In this document: one piece after another, positions 45,401-53,600 of the stretch
How positions within the stretch are numbered: the stretch's first letter is position 1
Layout: every line of letters begins with the position of its first letter
Source: Acidobacteriota bacterium
Lineage (GTDB): Bacteria > Acidobacteriota > Blastocatellia > Pyrinomonadales > Pyrinomonadaceae
Direction of reading: 5' to 3'
Assembly (NCBI GenBank): GCA_019639155.1
Contig: JAHBSJ010000003.1
Location: 124,001 to 188,000, forward strand
DNA length: 64,000 nucleotides
Translations under genes and position numbers: made by a program
Notes under the pieces: model-generated
Seen by the model: the letters and a program-made list of their open reading frames with translations, nothing else
Told to the model about the DNA's origin: nothing
Database searches by the model: none

Positions 45401-47303
45401 CCAGTGGGATCGTTCCCCAGATGCTAATGACCGGTTGATTCACATACCCAGGCGCAGTAGATCCATCTATGGTAACGGTCTCGCTAATGGTTGGATACGT
45501 AGTTGACGGAGTGAAGGATGAGCCGGGGCCGACCGCAAAGGTGATCATGTCTGCACCGAACGATGCGTTTGCCGCGATGATGGCGCCGCGAAGCGTGCAT
45601 GTGCCTCCAGAACAAGTATTGGAATCAGCGGTCGAATTTACAACATAGGTCGTCGCCGGTGCGGTCATCAGCACAGAAGGAATCGATGAGCCCTCTTGAA
45701 GTACTACAAGATCCGATAGTGCATCCTGGTTCAATCTCATCGGCAGGACGGCGGTCGGCGAACTGGCCGCATCGAACGACACTACGTCGGCCGCGATCCC
45801 GCGCTTTTCGTCAGGCCACAAATAGATATGAAGAGCTTCATGGTCGATCAGTGCCAGATCCTCGCGACCGGATGTGGAAACCCGCACTTTCACCATCTTG
45901 CGGGATTCCTGCCGAGACGCAGAACCGATCAGTTTGGTGTCTTGAATGCCGAACTCCAGTCTCCAGTTCTCTAGGGTAGGAGCAGGCGAAGGAGAATTGG
46001 ATAGAATGAAATTTTCCTTAGAACTGTTAGTCGATGCATCAGCGTTTGTGACACTGATGACATCCTCCATCGCAACTTTATCCGGTGTTGGTTCGGGGCG
46101 TTTGGCGGACTTCAGCTCGTCAAAACGCTTGCCAGCTTCCAGGATCCGCACGTCGCCCGGTATTTCATTCACATCGGTAACAAGCTTGGTCGGAACCTGA
46201 TATTCGGCGTGATCGCTAAATCCTTTTTCAGACGACCCAACAGGAAGAATTTGTTGTTTTTCTGCTGCATTGCCGGGCCTGAAGCCTTTCCTCTTTGAGA
46301 TGTCCGGGCATGTGACGGTCGCGATCATTCCGTCGGTCGTAAGAAGGGCCACGCTATCGCGGCGTCCCTTTGAAAATCGACCGACCGAGATATCGGCGAT
46401 CTCAAATGGCATTACTCTGGTAGAAACCACAGCTGATGGCCGCTCGATCTTTGTTTCGATGCGGTCCCAAGGCTGGGTGTGGCCCCGTCCCTGAACCACC
46501 GTAAGTCTGTTTCCGCCGGCGACTGCAATATCTGCAAAGGTGTCTAGATCGAGATTTCCCAAGGCTATCGACGTTGCTGCACTTTCCAATTCGAGGATCT
46601 CAGGCGGATGGCTAAATGAGCCGTAAGGATTCTCAAAGACGATGAGTCTTGAACCTGCACTGCCGGTTATTGCTATTGCAGCGTCAGCCTGGCCGTCGGC
46701 ACGTCCGATCTCGCCAACAGCCAAAGCGGTGATGGAACCCGGAAGTTTGAACTCGGTCGTATGTACGAAGCCGCCGTTGCCATCGCCGATGGAAACATAG
46801 ATACTGTCACCGCCGCGGGCTGCGGCGAGAATGTCGGGGAATCCGTCGGCGTTAAAATCGCCGATTTCGAGGTAGTCGGGAACGACAGCCATTGAAAACA
46901 GTAGCTTGCCTTTGAAGAACGGTGATTCGGCGTTTGTGCTTACGGTCTCTTGATCTTCCGCCTGGCTGCTTATCGGAAAAATAGAGTTGACGTTGCCTTT
47001 ATAAAACCACACGGAGCCACCGGAATCGACGGTCACGAGGTCCGCGGTTCCGTCAGAATCGAAATCAGCGGCCGTTAGCATTCGAGCCTGACCTGATCCT
47101 GACTCTCGACCATCAGAATTGTTGACCGGACGGCCGTCTTCGAAGTTTATTCGCGGAAATCCGAGCCCATTTGCTCGGATCGTGTTATCGACTAGGTCGT
47201 TCGGCAGCGCAGCGGTTTCTGCGGTTGTGACATAAACCGCGGCGGCGGATGCAGCGATGGACAAAACAAAACAAAACTTCAAGAAAAGGCCTGTTCTCAG
47301 CAC
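39459..47303 (-). CDS. Giant secreted beta-helix protein, copy 1
   Basis: About 2614 residues from a GTG at 47303 (GGAG 9 bases upstream); this codon aligns with the second Met of copy 2. Order: signal or anchor segment (FLKFCFVLSIAASAAAVYV); about 60-340 FG-GAP/VCBS-like repeats (DFDSDGTADLVTVDSGGSVW, GDFNADGFPDILAAARG); CSLREA-type segments near 555 (SGGTCTLRGAIIAANA) and 1430 (NTDESDPNPADGICDVD); long right-handed beta-helix stretches rich in GNVISGN and GNRIGTN units; an Ig-like part ending SEFSP; and a C-terminal carboxypeptidase-regulatory-like domain (SGRVLTASGSSIRGTTVTIT). No known sorting tag. Probably a cell-surface or secreted adhesin or carbohydrate-binding protein; unproven. Confidence 0.88.
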   Translation of the reverse strand: MLRTGLFLKFCFVLSIAASAAAVYVTTAETAALPNDLVDNTIRANGLGFPRINFEDGRPVNNSDGRESGSGQARMLTAADFDSDGTADLVTVDSGGSVWFYKGNVNSIFPISSQAEDQETVSTNAESPFFKGKLLFSMAVVPDYLEIGDFNADGFPDILAAARGGDSIYVSIGDGNGGFVHTTEFKLPGSITALAVGEIGRADGQADAAIAITGSAGSRLIVFENPYGSFSHPPEILELESAATSIALGNLDLDTFADIAVAGGNRLTVVQGRGHTQPWDRIETKIERPSAVVSTRVMPFEIADISVGRFSKGRRDSVALLTTDGMIATVTCPDISKRKGFRPGNAAEKQQILPVGSSEKGFSDHAEYQVPTKLVTDVNEIPGDVRILEAGKRFDELKSAKRPEPTPDKVAMEDVISVTNADASTNSSKENFILSNSPSPAPTLENWRLEFGIQDTKLIGSASRQESRKMVKVRVSTSGREDLALIDHEALHIYLWPDEKRGIAADVVSFDAASSPTAVLPMRLNQDALSDLVVLQEGSSIPSVLMTAPATTYVVNSTADSNTCSGGTCTLRGAIIAANASFGADMITFAVGPGSSFTPSTTYPTISETVTIDGSTAPGYVNQPVISIWGTIPLGASGFAVNAPNCAIRGLAITNFRRQITGSSSIGGFGITIFNFGGEDETVNTLVEGNFLGVDLGGSGDQGNESAGLQIFDSDFNIIGGNAPLARNVISGNGNGEIANGNRSAPGILVIDGRSNLIRGNYIGVTAAGTAARSNSVGIFLTGSNNEIGGDPAGSANVISGNRHSIPDSEDPNACQGDGITEATVYNKETGEFITHDNRFKGNRIGTNAAGNQGIGNCRSGIRTNRYNSPTVGSITAGGRNTVSGNSLGGIYCSTRPPWIGFSSQFPIWSGEGSGPTPPSGFCNIAGNNVGTDITGNASIPNNFDKATSPFAMCTGGGACMILMYVWGNVIADSEGTYSTIGGPGGTSSASCTGFCNLVSGNRRLDPSIWGPENIPAISVMALTEYEEPKKPENIQPGEVGIFNNYVGTNISGTAALSNPGGGISASGRSRIGGTFTDIGGAIGGLGNLISGNTNPSIFEKAVGIRTIGFFNGIEFDYSIVRNNFIGTDRTGTVAIPNDTGIWSDGNGSAIIIGGDDPIDRNIVSGNLGHGIEFGGLTTPLRNNYIGVNVNGDPLGNGGSGVVFNDSFNWVGDAGIGNVIANNSGSGVLVARGPFSNSPFRRGNRIRFNKIYNNGGLGIDLSMDDTFPFEGDGVTENDCGDPDVGPNGLQNFPILTSPQNNGDGTLTVGGALDSRPSASYTLDFYSNSVADPSGYGEGETYIGSTQVTTDEDGIVAFLWTSDLPVPPGTFISATATDSEGSTSEFSCIAGQCSVSGVTLDEQIESARKAVGGGCEIAIIVNINTDESDPNPADGICDVDLSSSGSQCSLRAAIQTANAIPGTNLINFDIPGGGGVQTLSPTSALPDITSRVFINATTQPGYSGTPVIELRGNLSGSDGLVFAAGSAGSSLKGMTINRFKTSGGNARAGVVLLSDDNKVENCIIGLMSDGLQVDGENIQDIGIRVERANNTIGGQRGSGNTPNNVIAGNSISNVFITGLPAGRNKIKGNNIGLNLNNLPLESASSVGIYLKESVTRTEIGGGSASESNIISANTGIRIQNTEPGGLSDGLNVISGNSIAGCDPAGISIEDSGQNTIGGVLGSDSNYFWGNSTAILINNEGTLGFLVDENWIFGNFIGMRPDSNYIGNEFGIAIYKAENNFIGDGTSEHKNIIVSNGSGITLAETTKRNVVQGNHIGIDAGGTEEHGNDRGVTIYGLENRVVGNVISGNGTGVSGGVISVGQFADGNIIEQNRIGLAANSDSAIPNNTGISLFTGKSIVRNNTISGNSDNGISIFGNENTVTNNRIGTNSAGTAVIGGPPDDRQDGIHLIGTLNIVSGNTISGNSRGVQVFRGSSTDPIPSNNRIEGNFIGTNASGTAGLGNLSDGVYLSNNAIDNKIGGLTPGAGNVISGNGHNGIRIAHFSNPGEVAPFENKIQGNRIGTDVTGNSAIANGRAGVKISGGISNRIGGAGAEMPAARNIISGNTDDGVQIVDGSAVNRIMGNYIGTRADGTSALGNGRNGIFVDTSAVGTQIGGTEPNSENIVAFNAANGIQMSGGTTPFASRGTTDGIPQTVILKSRILSNGENGILIDTSTGVKIGDAGAGNEIAGNQQDGIGLSNSDEIEVYSNSIGFYEEAVIQILGNGGNGISSSQSNNISVGDLDNARTNIVVASGQYGILLDQLTEILRIRNNLVGTIVRNLPRRSHPGNGNPDGQLYGNQLGGILISNGSRLNVVGGPQLNSGNVVANNGGPGVWIDETAGTGNLVDPNSIYGNLGLGIDVGQLGPNPNDPTDADVGPNNLQNHPVIVSRQLVNGDLILTFNVDSAPEHSAYGKNGIYVEFFRSDLTGQGETFIGSTFYTLADYNSLAPGAKTVNLGPIATLGINPNDPITSTATDAEGNTSEFSPVAFGPTSVGVKVSGRVLTASGSSIRGTTVTITDENGVVRSAVTSSLGYYAFEGITAGRTYVVTAVSRRYRFTPRIVNIADPISDLDLIALE
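39587..39667. repeat. 81-bp tract identical in giant copies 1 and 2
   Basis: Within the C-terminal domain codons, 39587-39667 equals 47741-47821 at every base, while bases on either side differ. Copy 3 diverges in the same stretch. This points to recent gene conversion or unequal crossing-over at the shared 3' ends. Confidence 0.85.
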
Positions 47304-47404
47304 AATTTGCGACTCCAGAATTAGAAAAAGGGGAACTCTTTGAAAACAATGCGGAAAACTCATTCGAAGTTCGCCAAACTTTCAAGGAAAAAAACAAAAA
47401 GGGC

Positions 47405-47410
47405 TATGAT
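47405..47410 (+). promoter_or_regulatory. Degraded -10 (TATGAT) ahead of the sigma remnant
   Basis: Matches the TATAAT ahead of the intact sigma gene within the conserved context GGGCTATRATCA. One base has changed, in line with loss of the gene behind it. Confidence 0.4.
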
Positions 47411-47439
47411 CACGCAAAAAGGCGAGATTTCAGGGTTTG

Positions 47440-47571
47440 ATGGACAGAGCGGATAAGAGGGAGATCACGAGATTCCTTGTTGACGGGAGGAACTGTGTTG
47501 AAGGTGCGTGCGAGGGTACGCGAGATACTTCGCAGCCTACTGCGGAGAGCAAGCTGCTTTCCAAAGCATGA
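47440..47571 (+). pseudogene. Remnant of a sigma factor gene (5' end only)
   Basis: ATG at 47440 then MDRADKREITRFLVDGRN, nearly the same as the first 18 residues of the intact sigma factor at 55788 (MDSADKREITRFLVDWRN). After about 20 codons similarity stops and the frame ends at a TGA at 47571, giving 43 codons in place of about 188. It holds the same place and orientation relative to giant copy 1 as the intact gene does to copy 2. Confidence 0.85.
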
Positions 47572-47612
47572 CGGAAATGATGAACACCGTCCTTGAATGA
47601 TCTCGGCCTTTG
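47572..47612 (+). pseudogene. Probable 3' scar of a kinase gene
   Basis: The bases TTGAATGATCTCGGCCTTTG and following up to the giant copy 2 stop match the intact kinase 3' end at 58310-58342 at nearly every position, including the final Glu codon and TGA. Read in frame, the scar gives MTEMMNTVLE then stop, comparable to EIDTLFE in the intact kinase. Confidence 0.65.
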
Positions 47613-50600
47613 CTATTCCAACGCCATAAGGTCCAGGTCTGAGATCGGGTCGGCGATGTTCACGATGCGCGGTGTGAAGCGGTATCTTCGCGAGACCGCA
47701 GTTACCACGTAAGTGCGGCCGGCCTGCACGCCTTCGAATTCGTAGTAGCCGAGTGAGCTTGTCACTGCTGACCTGACGACGCCGTTCTCGTCTGTAATGG
47801 TGACGGTCGTCCCGCGTATCGCAACACCGGCTGTGGTCAGAACGCGTCCCGAAATCGTCACACCCGCAGACGTCGGCCCCAATGGCGGTGTGAACTCCGA
47901 AGTGTTGCCGTCCGCATCTGTCGCGGTAGCCGTGATCGGATCATTCGGCTTTATTCCGAGCAAGACCATTGAACCTAAGTTTACGGTCTTTACCGCCATA
48001 AGGCCGCCTTTGTAATCTGCGGCCGTGTAAAAGCCCGAACCGAGATATTTTTCGCCTTGACCGGAACCATCAGCCTTGTAGAAGGCTACTTCGAGGCCGC
48101 TCGTGCCGTAGTTCGCATTCGCGGGTGCAGTATCGACAACGAACGACACTATGAGTTCGCCGCCGACTATCTGACGGGAGAGTATTTGGGGATAGTTCTG
48201 GAGGCGGTTCGGTCCTTCGTCCGGGTCGCCGGGGTCATTCGGAATCAGACCGCCGGAGCCTATGTTTATACCCCGAACGGCGTTTCCAAAGATACTATTG
48301 CCGAGAAATCGATTTCCATCCCCCGCATTCATGGCAAGAGTGATCCCGCTTCCGCCATTCGTTGCAATTATGTTAGGAGCTGACGAGTTTCCTTCACGAA
48401 GCCCACGCGGTTGTTCTTCGCCGCCAATGCTATTATTCCCGGCACCGTCTTCAACATGAACGCCGTCACTGCCGTTGCCCATGGGCTCGGTCGCGGTGCC
48501 GTGATGGTCAGCGATCGCACCGATCGCGTTATTCGCGATCGATACAAGCGAAGTGAGGCCACCGCTCAGCCTGACACCGAAACCGTTATTTGCGACGACG
48601 GAATTTCCAGATGTGGAGCTTAAGCCGCCGATACGGACGCGAGACGAATTCTGGATGTGAATTCCGATCGCATTTGACGCGCGGTTCGCAATGCCGCCGA
48701 ATGATGATGTTCGGCCGCCGAGCAGATTGCCTTCTATCACGGTCGGCCCGACGCTGCCTGTTTCGACGAGCGGGTTGGAGTTCTGATGAGTGTTGAGTAT
48801 GTGAATGGCACTTTGCAGATTCTTGCCGATCTGATTGAACATGCTGTTCACGGTCCCGCCCACCGTATTACCGGGAGACTCTTCCAACAGGATGCCTGCA
48901 CCTTGGTTGCCAGAATCCGGTACATCTGCATCTCTGATGATGCCGATCGCGTTCTGCTGGATCGTGAAGAAGCTCGACCGATATGCGTGTACGCCCGGCC
49001 CTCCGTTCCTGATCACGGTGTTGCTATTTAGAAGTCCGCCGACACTGTTAACCAGCCGAATGCCGGCCTCTTGGTTCTCGCTGATAATGTTGCCGTCGTC
49101 GATGCCTTTGTCTGAACCGATCTCGGTTTGCTGAGCGTTCTCAACGGCGATCCCTGCTGACTCATTATTTTCCACGAGCGTCTTCAGAATTTTAGTCGCC
49201 AGCGCACCGGTTTTCACGAAAATGCCATTAACCGTATTACCTGTCACACGCACCGACTGCAGTTTACTGCTCGGGCCGATCACTGTCCCATCAGAACTCT
49301 CTACGACAATTCCGTTGCCTTGGTTGCCCTCTACGAGTACTGAACGTATCTTGGTTCCAATGGCGCCTGTGCGGATCACGATGCCGTTCAGCCCGCTGCC
49401 GACGATAACGGTACCGGAGGGTACCGAGGAGCCGTCTTTCATTACGCCCGGCTTTTCGGAGCCGCTTTCGATTACGGTGTTGGTCGCCCCGTCTTCGACG
49501 ACGATACCGTTCCCGCCGTTGCCGATAGGCAGGCCGTTCGGTGCAACGCCAACCTTGTTGATGCGAAGGGTATTGTCGTCCGCCCTGTCCGTTGCGATCA
49601 GGCCGTCCTGTGTGCTTGCGACTATATAGTTCGCATTGGCGTCGGTGGCACCGCCGATCAGATTTTCGACGGCTCCGGTGATCATCATTCCAATAACATT
49701 GCCATTGGCGGTTTGGGTCTGAGGATCGAATCCAATCACATTGCGTTGTATCGTGTTCTGGCGGGCAAGAACCGATGGACTTGCACCTGCATCAAGTGTG
49801 CCGACAAGAATGCCGACCCCTAGTTCTGAGCCGCTGCTGCCGAGGACGACGTTAAAATCACCGTCATCTGGTCCAACGAAATTACCAACTGTATTGTCGC
49901 CGACCGCGATGCCGACCGAGCTGTCGCGGACCACATTGCCGCTTAGGCGATTGCCTGAGGACTGAGTAGGTGTTCCGTCTCTCTTTGTCGTGAAATAGCC
50001 GGTCGCATCCGGCGGCGTGGTGTTTCCGAAGCCGATGTTCGTTCCCAAAAGAATACCTATCGGGTTCTTGGTAACGGCATTTTTCGTGACGATGTTGTTC
50101 GATACGTTCCGCAGCCAAATGCCCCCCGGATTTACATGGTCGATACCATTGAAGATAAAACCGACCACATTCTCCTCAAACGTATTTAAGTCCGCTCCGT
50201 TGGCCGCAATTATTCCGAAAAGCCCATTGTTGCCGATCACGTTGCGCTTGATCAGATTGGAGGTTGCCTGTCCATTCAACAAAACACCGAATTTTTCATT
50301 CGGATAAGCATCGCCTTGTATCGAAACCCCGATCTGATTCAGCTCGATCTCGTTCTGAGTAACCTCAGTATTTGGCGAGTCGGGCGGTACGGCAACAAGG
50401 ATACCTGCCTCAGATGTGTAACCGACCCTATTACCGACAACTTTTTGCTTGTCGGCGAAAACAACAACCCCATTTCTGTTGCCGATATCGAGAAATGTGT
50501 CAGGGGTCATACCAACAAAGTTGCTGAGGACCTCATTCTCGTCGGCTGCGGTTGCGTCGATAAGGACTCCGGCAGAAGAATCATCTTGTTTGTGACCGCC

Positions 50601-53600
50601 TATCGTATTTGCCCGTATCTTGTTCTTGGTTGCTGCGGCCCGCAATAAAATGCCCGTTTTTCGGTTGTAGGTAACGGGCTGACCGCCGTTGTCGAAAGAG
50701 ACGCCGATAAAGTTTCCGGCTACTTCATTCAACTCTGAGCCGTTCTGGATGTCTAATGCGGCACCCAGATTACCCGCTATGATATTTGCACCCTGAGCAG
50801 TGCCGTCGCCGATCTCGTTGCTGTCCGAGTTTCTTAAAAGAATGCCGATCAAGTTTGGTATCGCCGTCGTTGAATTCGGACCTATACCGAGCCGATTTCC
50901 AAAGATCTTGTTGTTGGCTCCGTCTTCAATTCCGACAGCATAAGCGTGATTGCCAAAATAGTTGCCGGGCCCGATCTCGCTGTTCGAGCCTCTGATCGCG
51001 ACACCGAATTCTTGTTCGGTCGTCGTGCCGGCCCCGCTGCCGTCGGGCGCAATCCCAAAATACGAATGGCTTACCCTTATATCGTTCGCAACGGAGACAA
51101 TTGCCGATGTGATTCGCGTGAAAGATATCGAACTGACCGACGATCCGCTGCCACCTGGCGCAAATTGTAGCCCGGTCGCGATCGTCCCTCCGCCGGTTAT
51201 TTCGATCAGCGGCGTTCCGGAAAAGCCGGGTTGTGTGCTGGCGGCGATGATCACGGTCTCGGCGACGATAGGCAGTTCGCTGTTGAGTGTGATCGTATGC
51301 GGCCCCGCACCCGGAATTGCAAAGTTTATGAAGTCTGTACCGGCGACGGCGTTCGTTGTTTCGATCGCGGCGCGCAGGCTGCATTGCTCGTCGGGTGTGG
51401 AGAGATCGACATCGCAGATGCCGTCAGCGGGGTTGGGGTCGGACTCGTCGGTGTTGATATTGACGACAAAGCCGATCTGGCAGCCGGAGCCAAGTATCTG
51501 ATCGATCTCTGATCCTTCGGTTAGTCCACCGGTCAGTGAACACTCTCCCGCAAAGCAAGAGAATTCGCTCGTGTTTCCGTTCGGATCGGTAGCCGTAGCG
51601 GTTATCTTACGGCCGGGAGCGACCGGAACCGTCGAGTTGAAAAGAACGGAGGTTCTTCCGTTCGGTCCGGTCGTGACGGAAGTAGATCCAATATGCGTCT
51701 CTCCCTCTCCATAGTTTGACGGATCAGCGGTTGTATTGGAATAAAAGTCTACGGTAAACGTCGTTGACGGCGTGCTGTCGAAAGCTCCGCCGACCGTGAC
51801 CGTACCGTCGCCGTTGAAAACAGGAGCGGTCAGGACCGGATAGTTTTGAAGCATATTTGGACCGGTGTCCGGATCTTCGCAATCGTTCGGGGTTACTCCG
51901 TCGCCCTCACGTGGCGGCGTGTTGTCAGCAGAAAGGTCAATGCCAAGTCCGCCGTTGTTGTAAATAGAGTTAAAGCGGATCTGATTGCCAACCGAAAGTG
52001 TTGTGCCGATCAAAATGAGGATGCCGTTGCCGCCGTTGTTGGCAATGATGTTGCCGGCGCCCTCAGCTCCGATGTATTCAAAGTTGCTGCGAATGATGAT
52101 GCCATCGCCGCTGTTGCCCAGTGGCTCTCCGTTGACGCCGACACCTATGCGATTGTTCCTTGTCGCCGCCGACGGCCCCAAGGTCATATCAATGCCGGCG
52201 CCCGCATTGCCCGAAATGACGTTGCCAGCGACAGGGTGTTCGCCGCCGATGATCGTCGCTCCGGTCGCGCTGCCGAGTATCATACCGCTGCTATTTGGGA
52301 TCGCTGACGCTCCGTTACGGTCCGTCCCGATCAGGTTTCCTTGAATGACGTTGAGAAAGCCGCTGTCTCCGCGGATACCGACGCCGGCTCCGGAGGCAGT
52401 GCTCGTATTGCCCGAGACGAGATTGCCGAGTGAGATTGGCGTTGTATTCGGATCAAGTACATTGCCGACATAGGTCATGCCCTCGAACTGTATGCCGTTT
52501 TGGTTCCCAAGTGCGGCCGTGCCGTTAACGTTCGTCCCGACGTAATTCTTATAGATCGATACGTCGCCACCGCCGCGCCGCACAATTCCTGCAATGCCGT
52601 CGTCAAGTAGTGCACTAGGATTTGCGGCTCGGTTGCCCGATGAGAGATTGCAAAAACCGGTGCATCCGGATGCGGAGGTGCCATTTACCGCACCGATGTC
52701 CGAGAGAGTATTGGTATTAAGAATGCCGATACCGCCCGCCGGTGAAAAGAGAAAGACCCCGTTAGTATTCGCCAACACGATCGAATCGTGATTATTTGGG
52801 ATCGCAGTGTTGCCGGTTATGTCGGTCCCGGCGTTGTTGCCGGTGATCCTACAGAAACCCTCCGGAACTGTTGCCCCATCCGTATTTAGTGTTGGCACCA
52901 AATTATATGGATAAAACTCGAACGGCATGAATGGCGAACACACAATGCCGCCATTCCTATTGCCCGAGACAATATTTCTGCCGCTAGATGTGACCGAGCC
53001 GATGAACGAACTGTTGCGCGGGCTGGTCTTCAGGCCAGTGCTGCAGTTGCTGACTGCCGACGTGCCTGACGCATTGGTTCCAACTCGATTTCCTCGGTAG
53101 TTGTTCAGTTCGGTCAGCCATTCACTAGTCTTTGGATCGATCAGCGATTCATCTAAAATACCTACGCCGCCGCACCATCCCTGTGATGTCGTTGTGGGGG
53201 CAAACAAATGACGATTGCCTGATACGACGTTGCCGGTGCCCACGCCATCGCTTCCGATCGTGTTGTTTTTGCCGAGGACGCGGATGCCTACCGAATTTGG
53301 CAATGCCGATGAACCGTTCGCCGCAAGACCGACATAATTGCCGATGACCAGATTGTTATTTGCCGCAACGATCGACAGTCCGGCGCCAAAACGATTGCCG
53401 CCAACCACCTCGCCGTTGCCGTTTCCTGACATCACATTGCGTTGAAAAGATGCCGATCCGCCGACGATATTAAAGTCGGAATCATAGATGTAGAGTCCGG
53501 CCATTTCGTTTCCGCGATCGAGAGAGCCGGTCCGGTCTGTTCCAAGGTAGTTGGCCTCTATGATGTTGAACTGAGCAGTTGTCTGCCCGATGAAATTAAA

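Noticed and set aside
39459..47303. Regular short periodicity in the giant genes that could suggest a CRISPR or DNA repeat array
   Set aside because: The periodicity is at protein level (beta-helix coils of about 20-25 residues) with varied DNA; no constant repeat and spacer structure.
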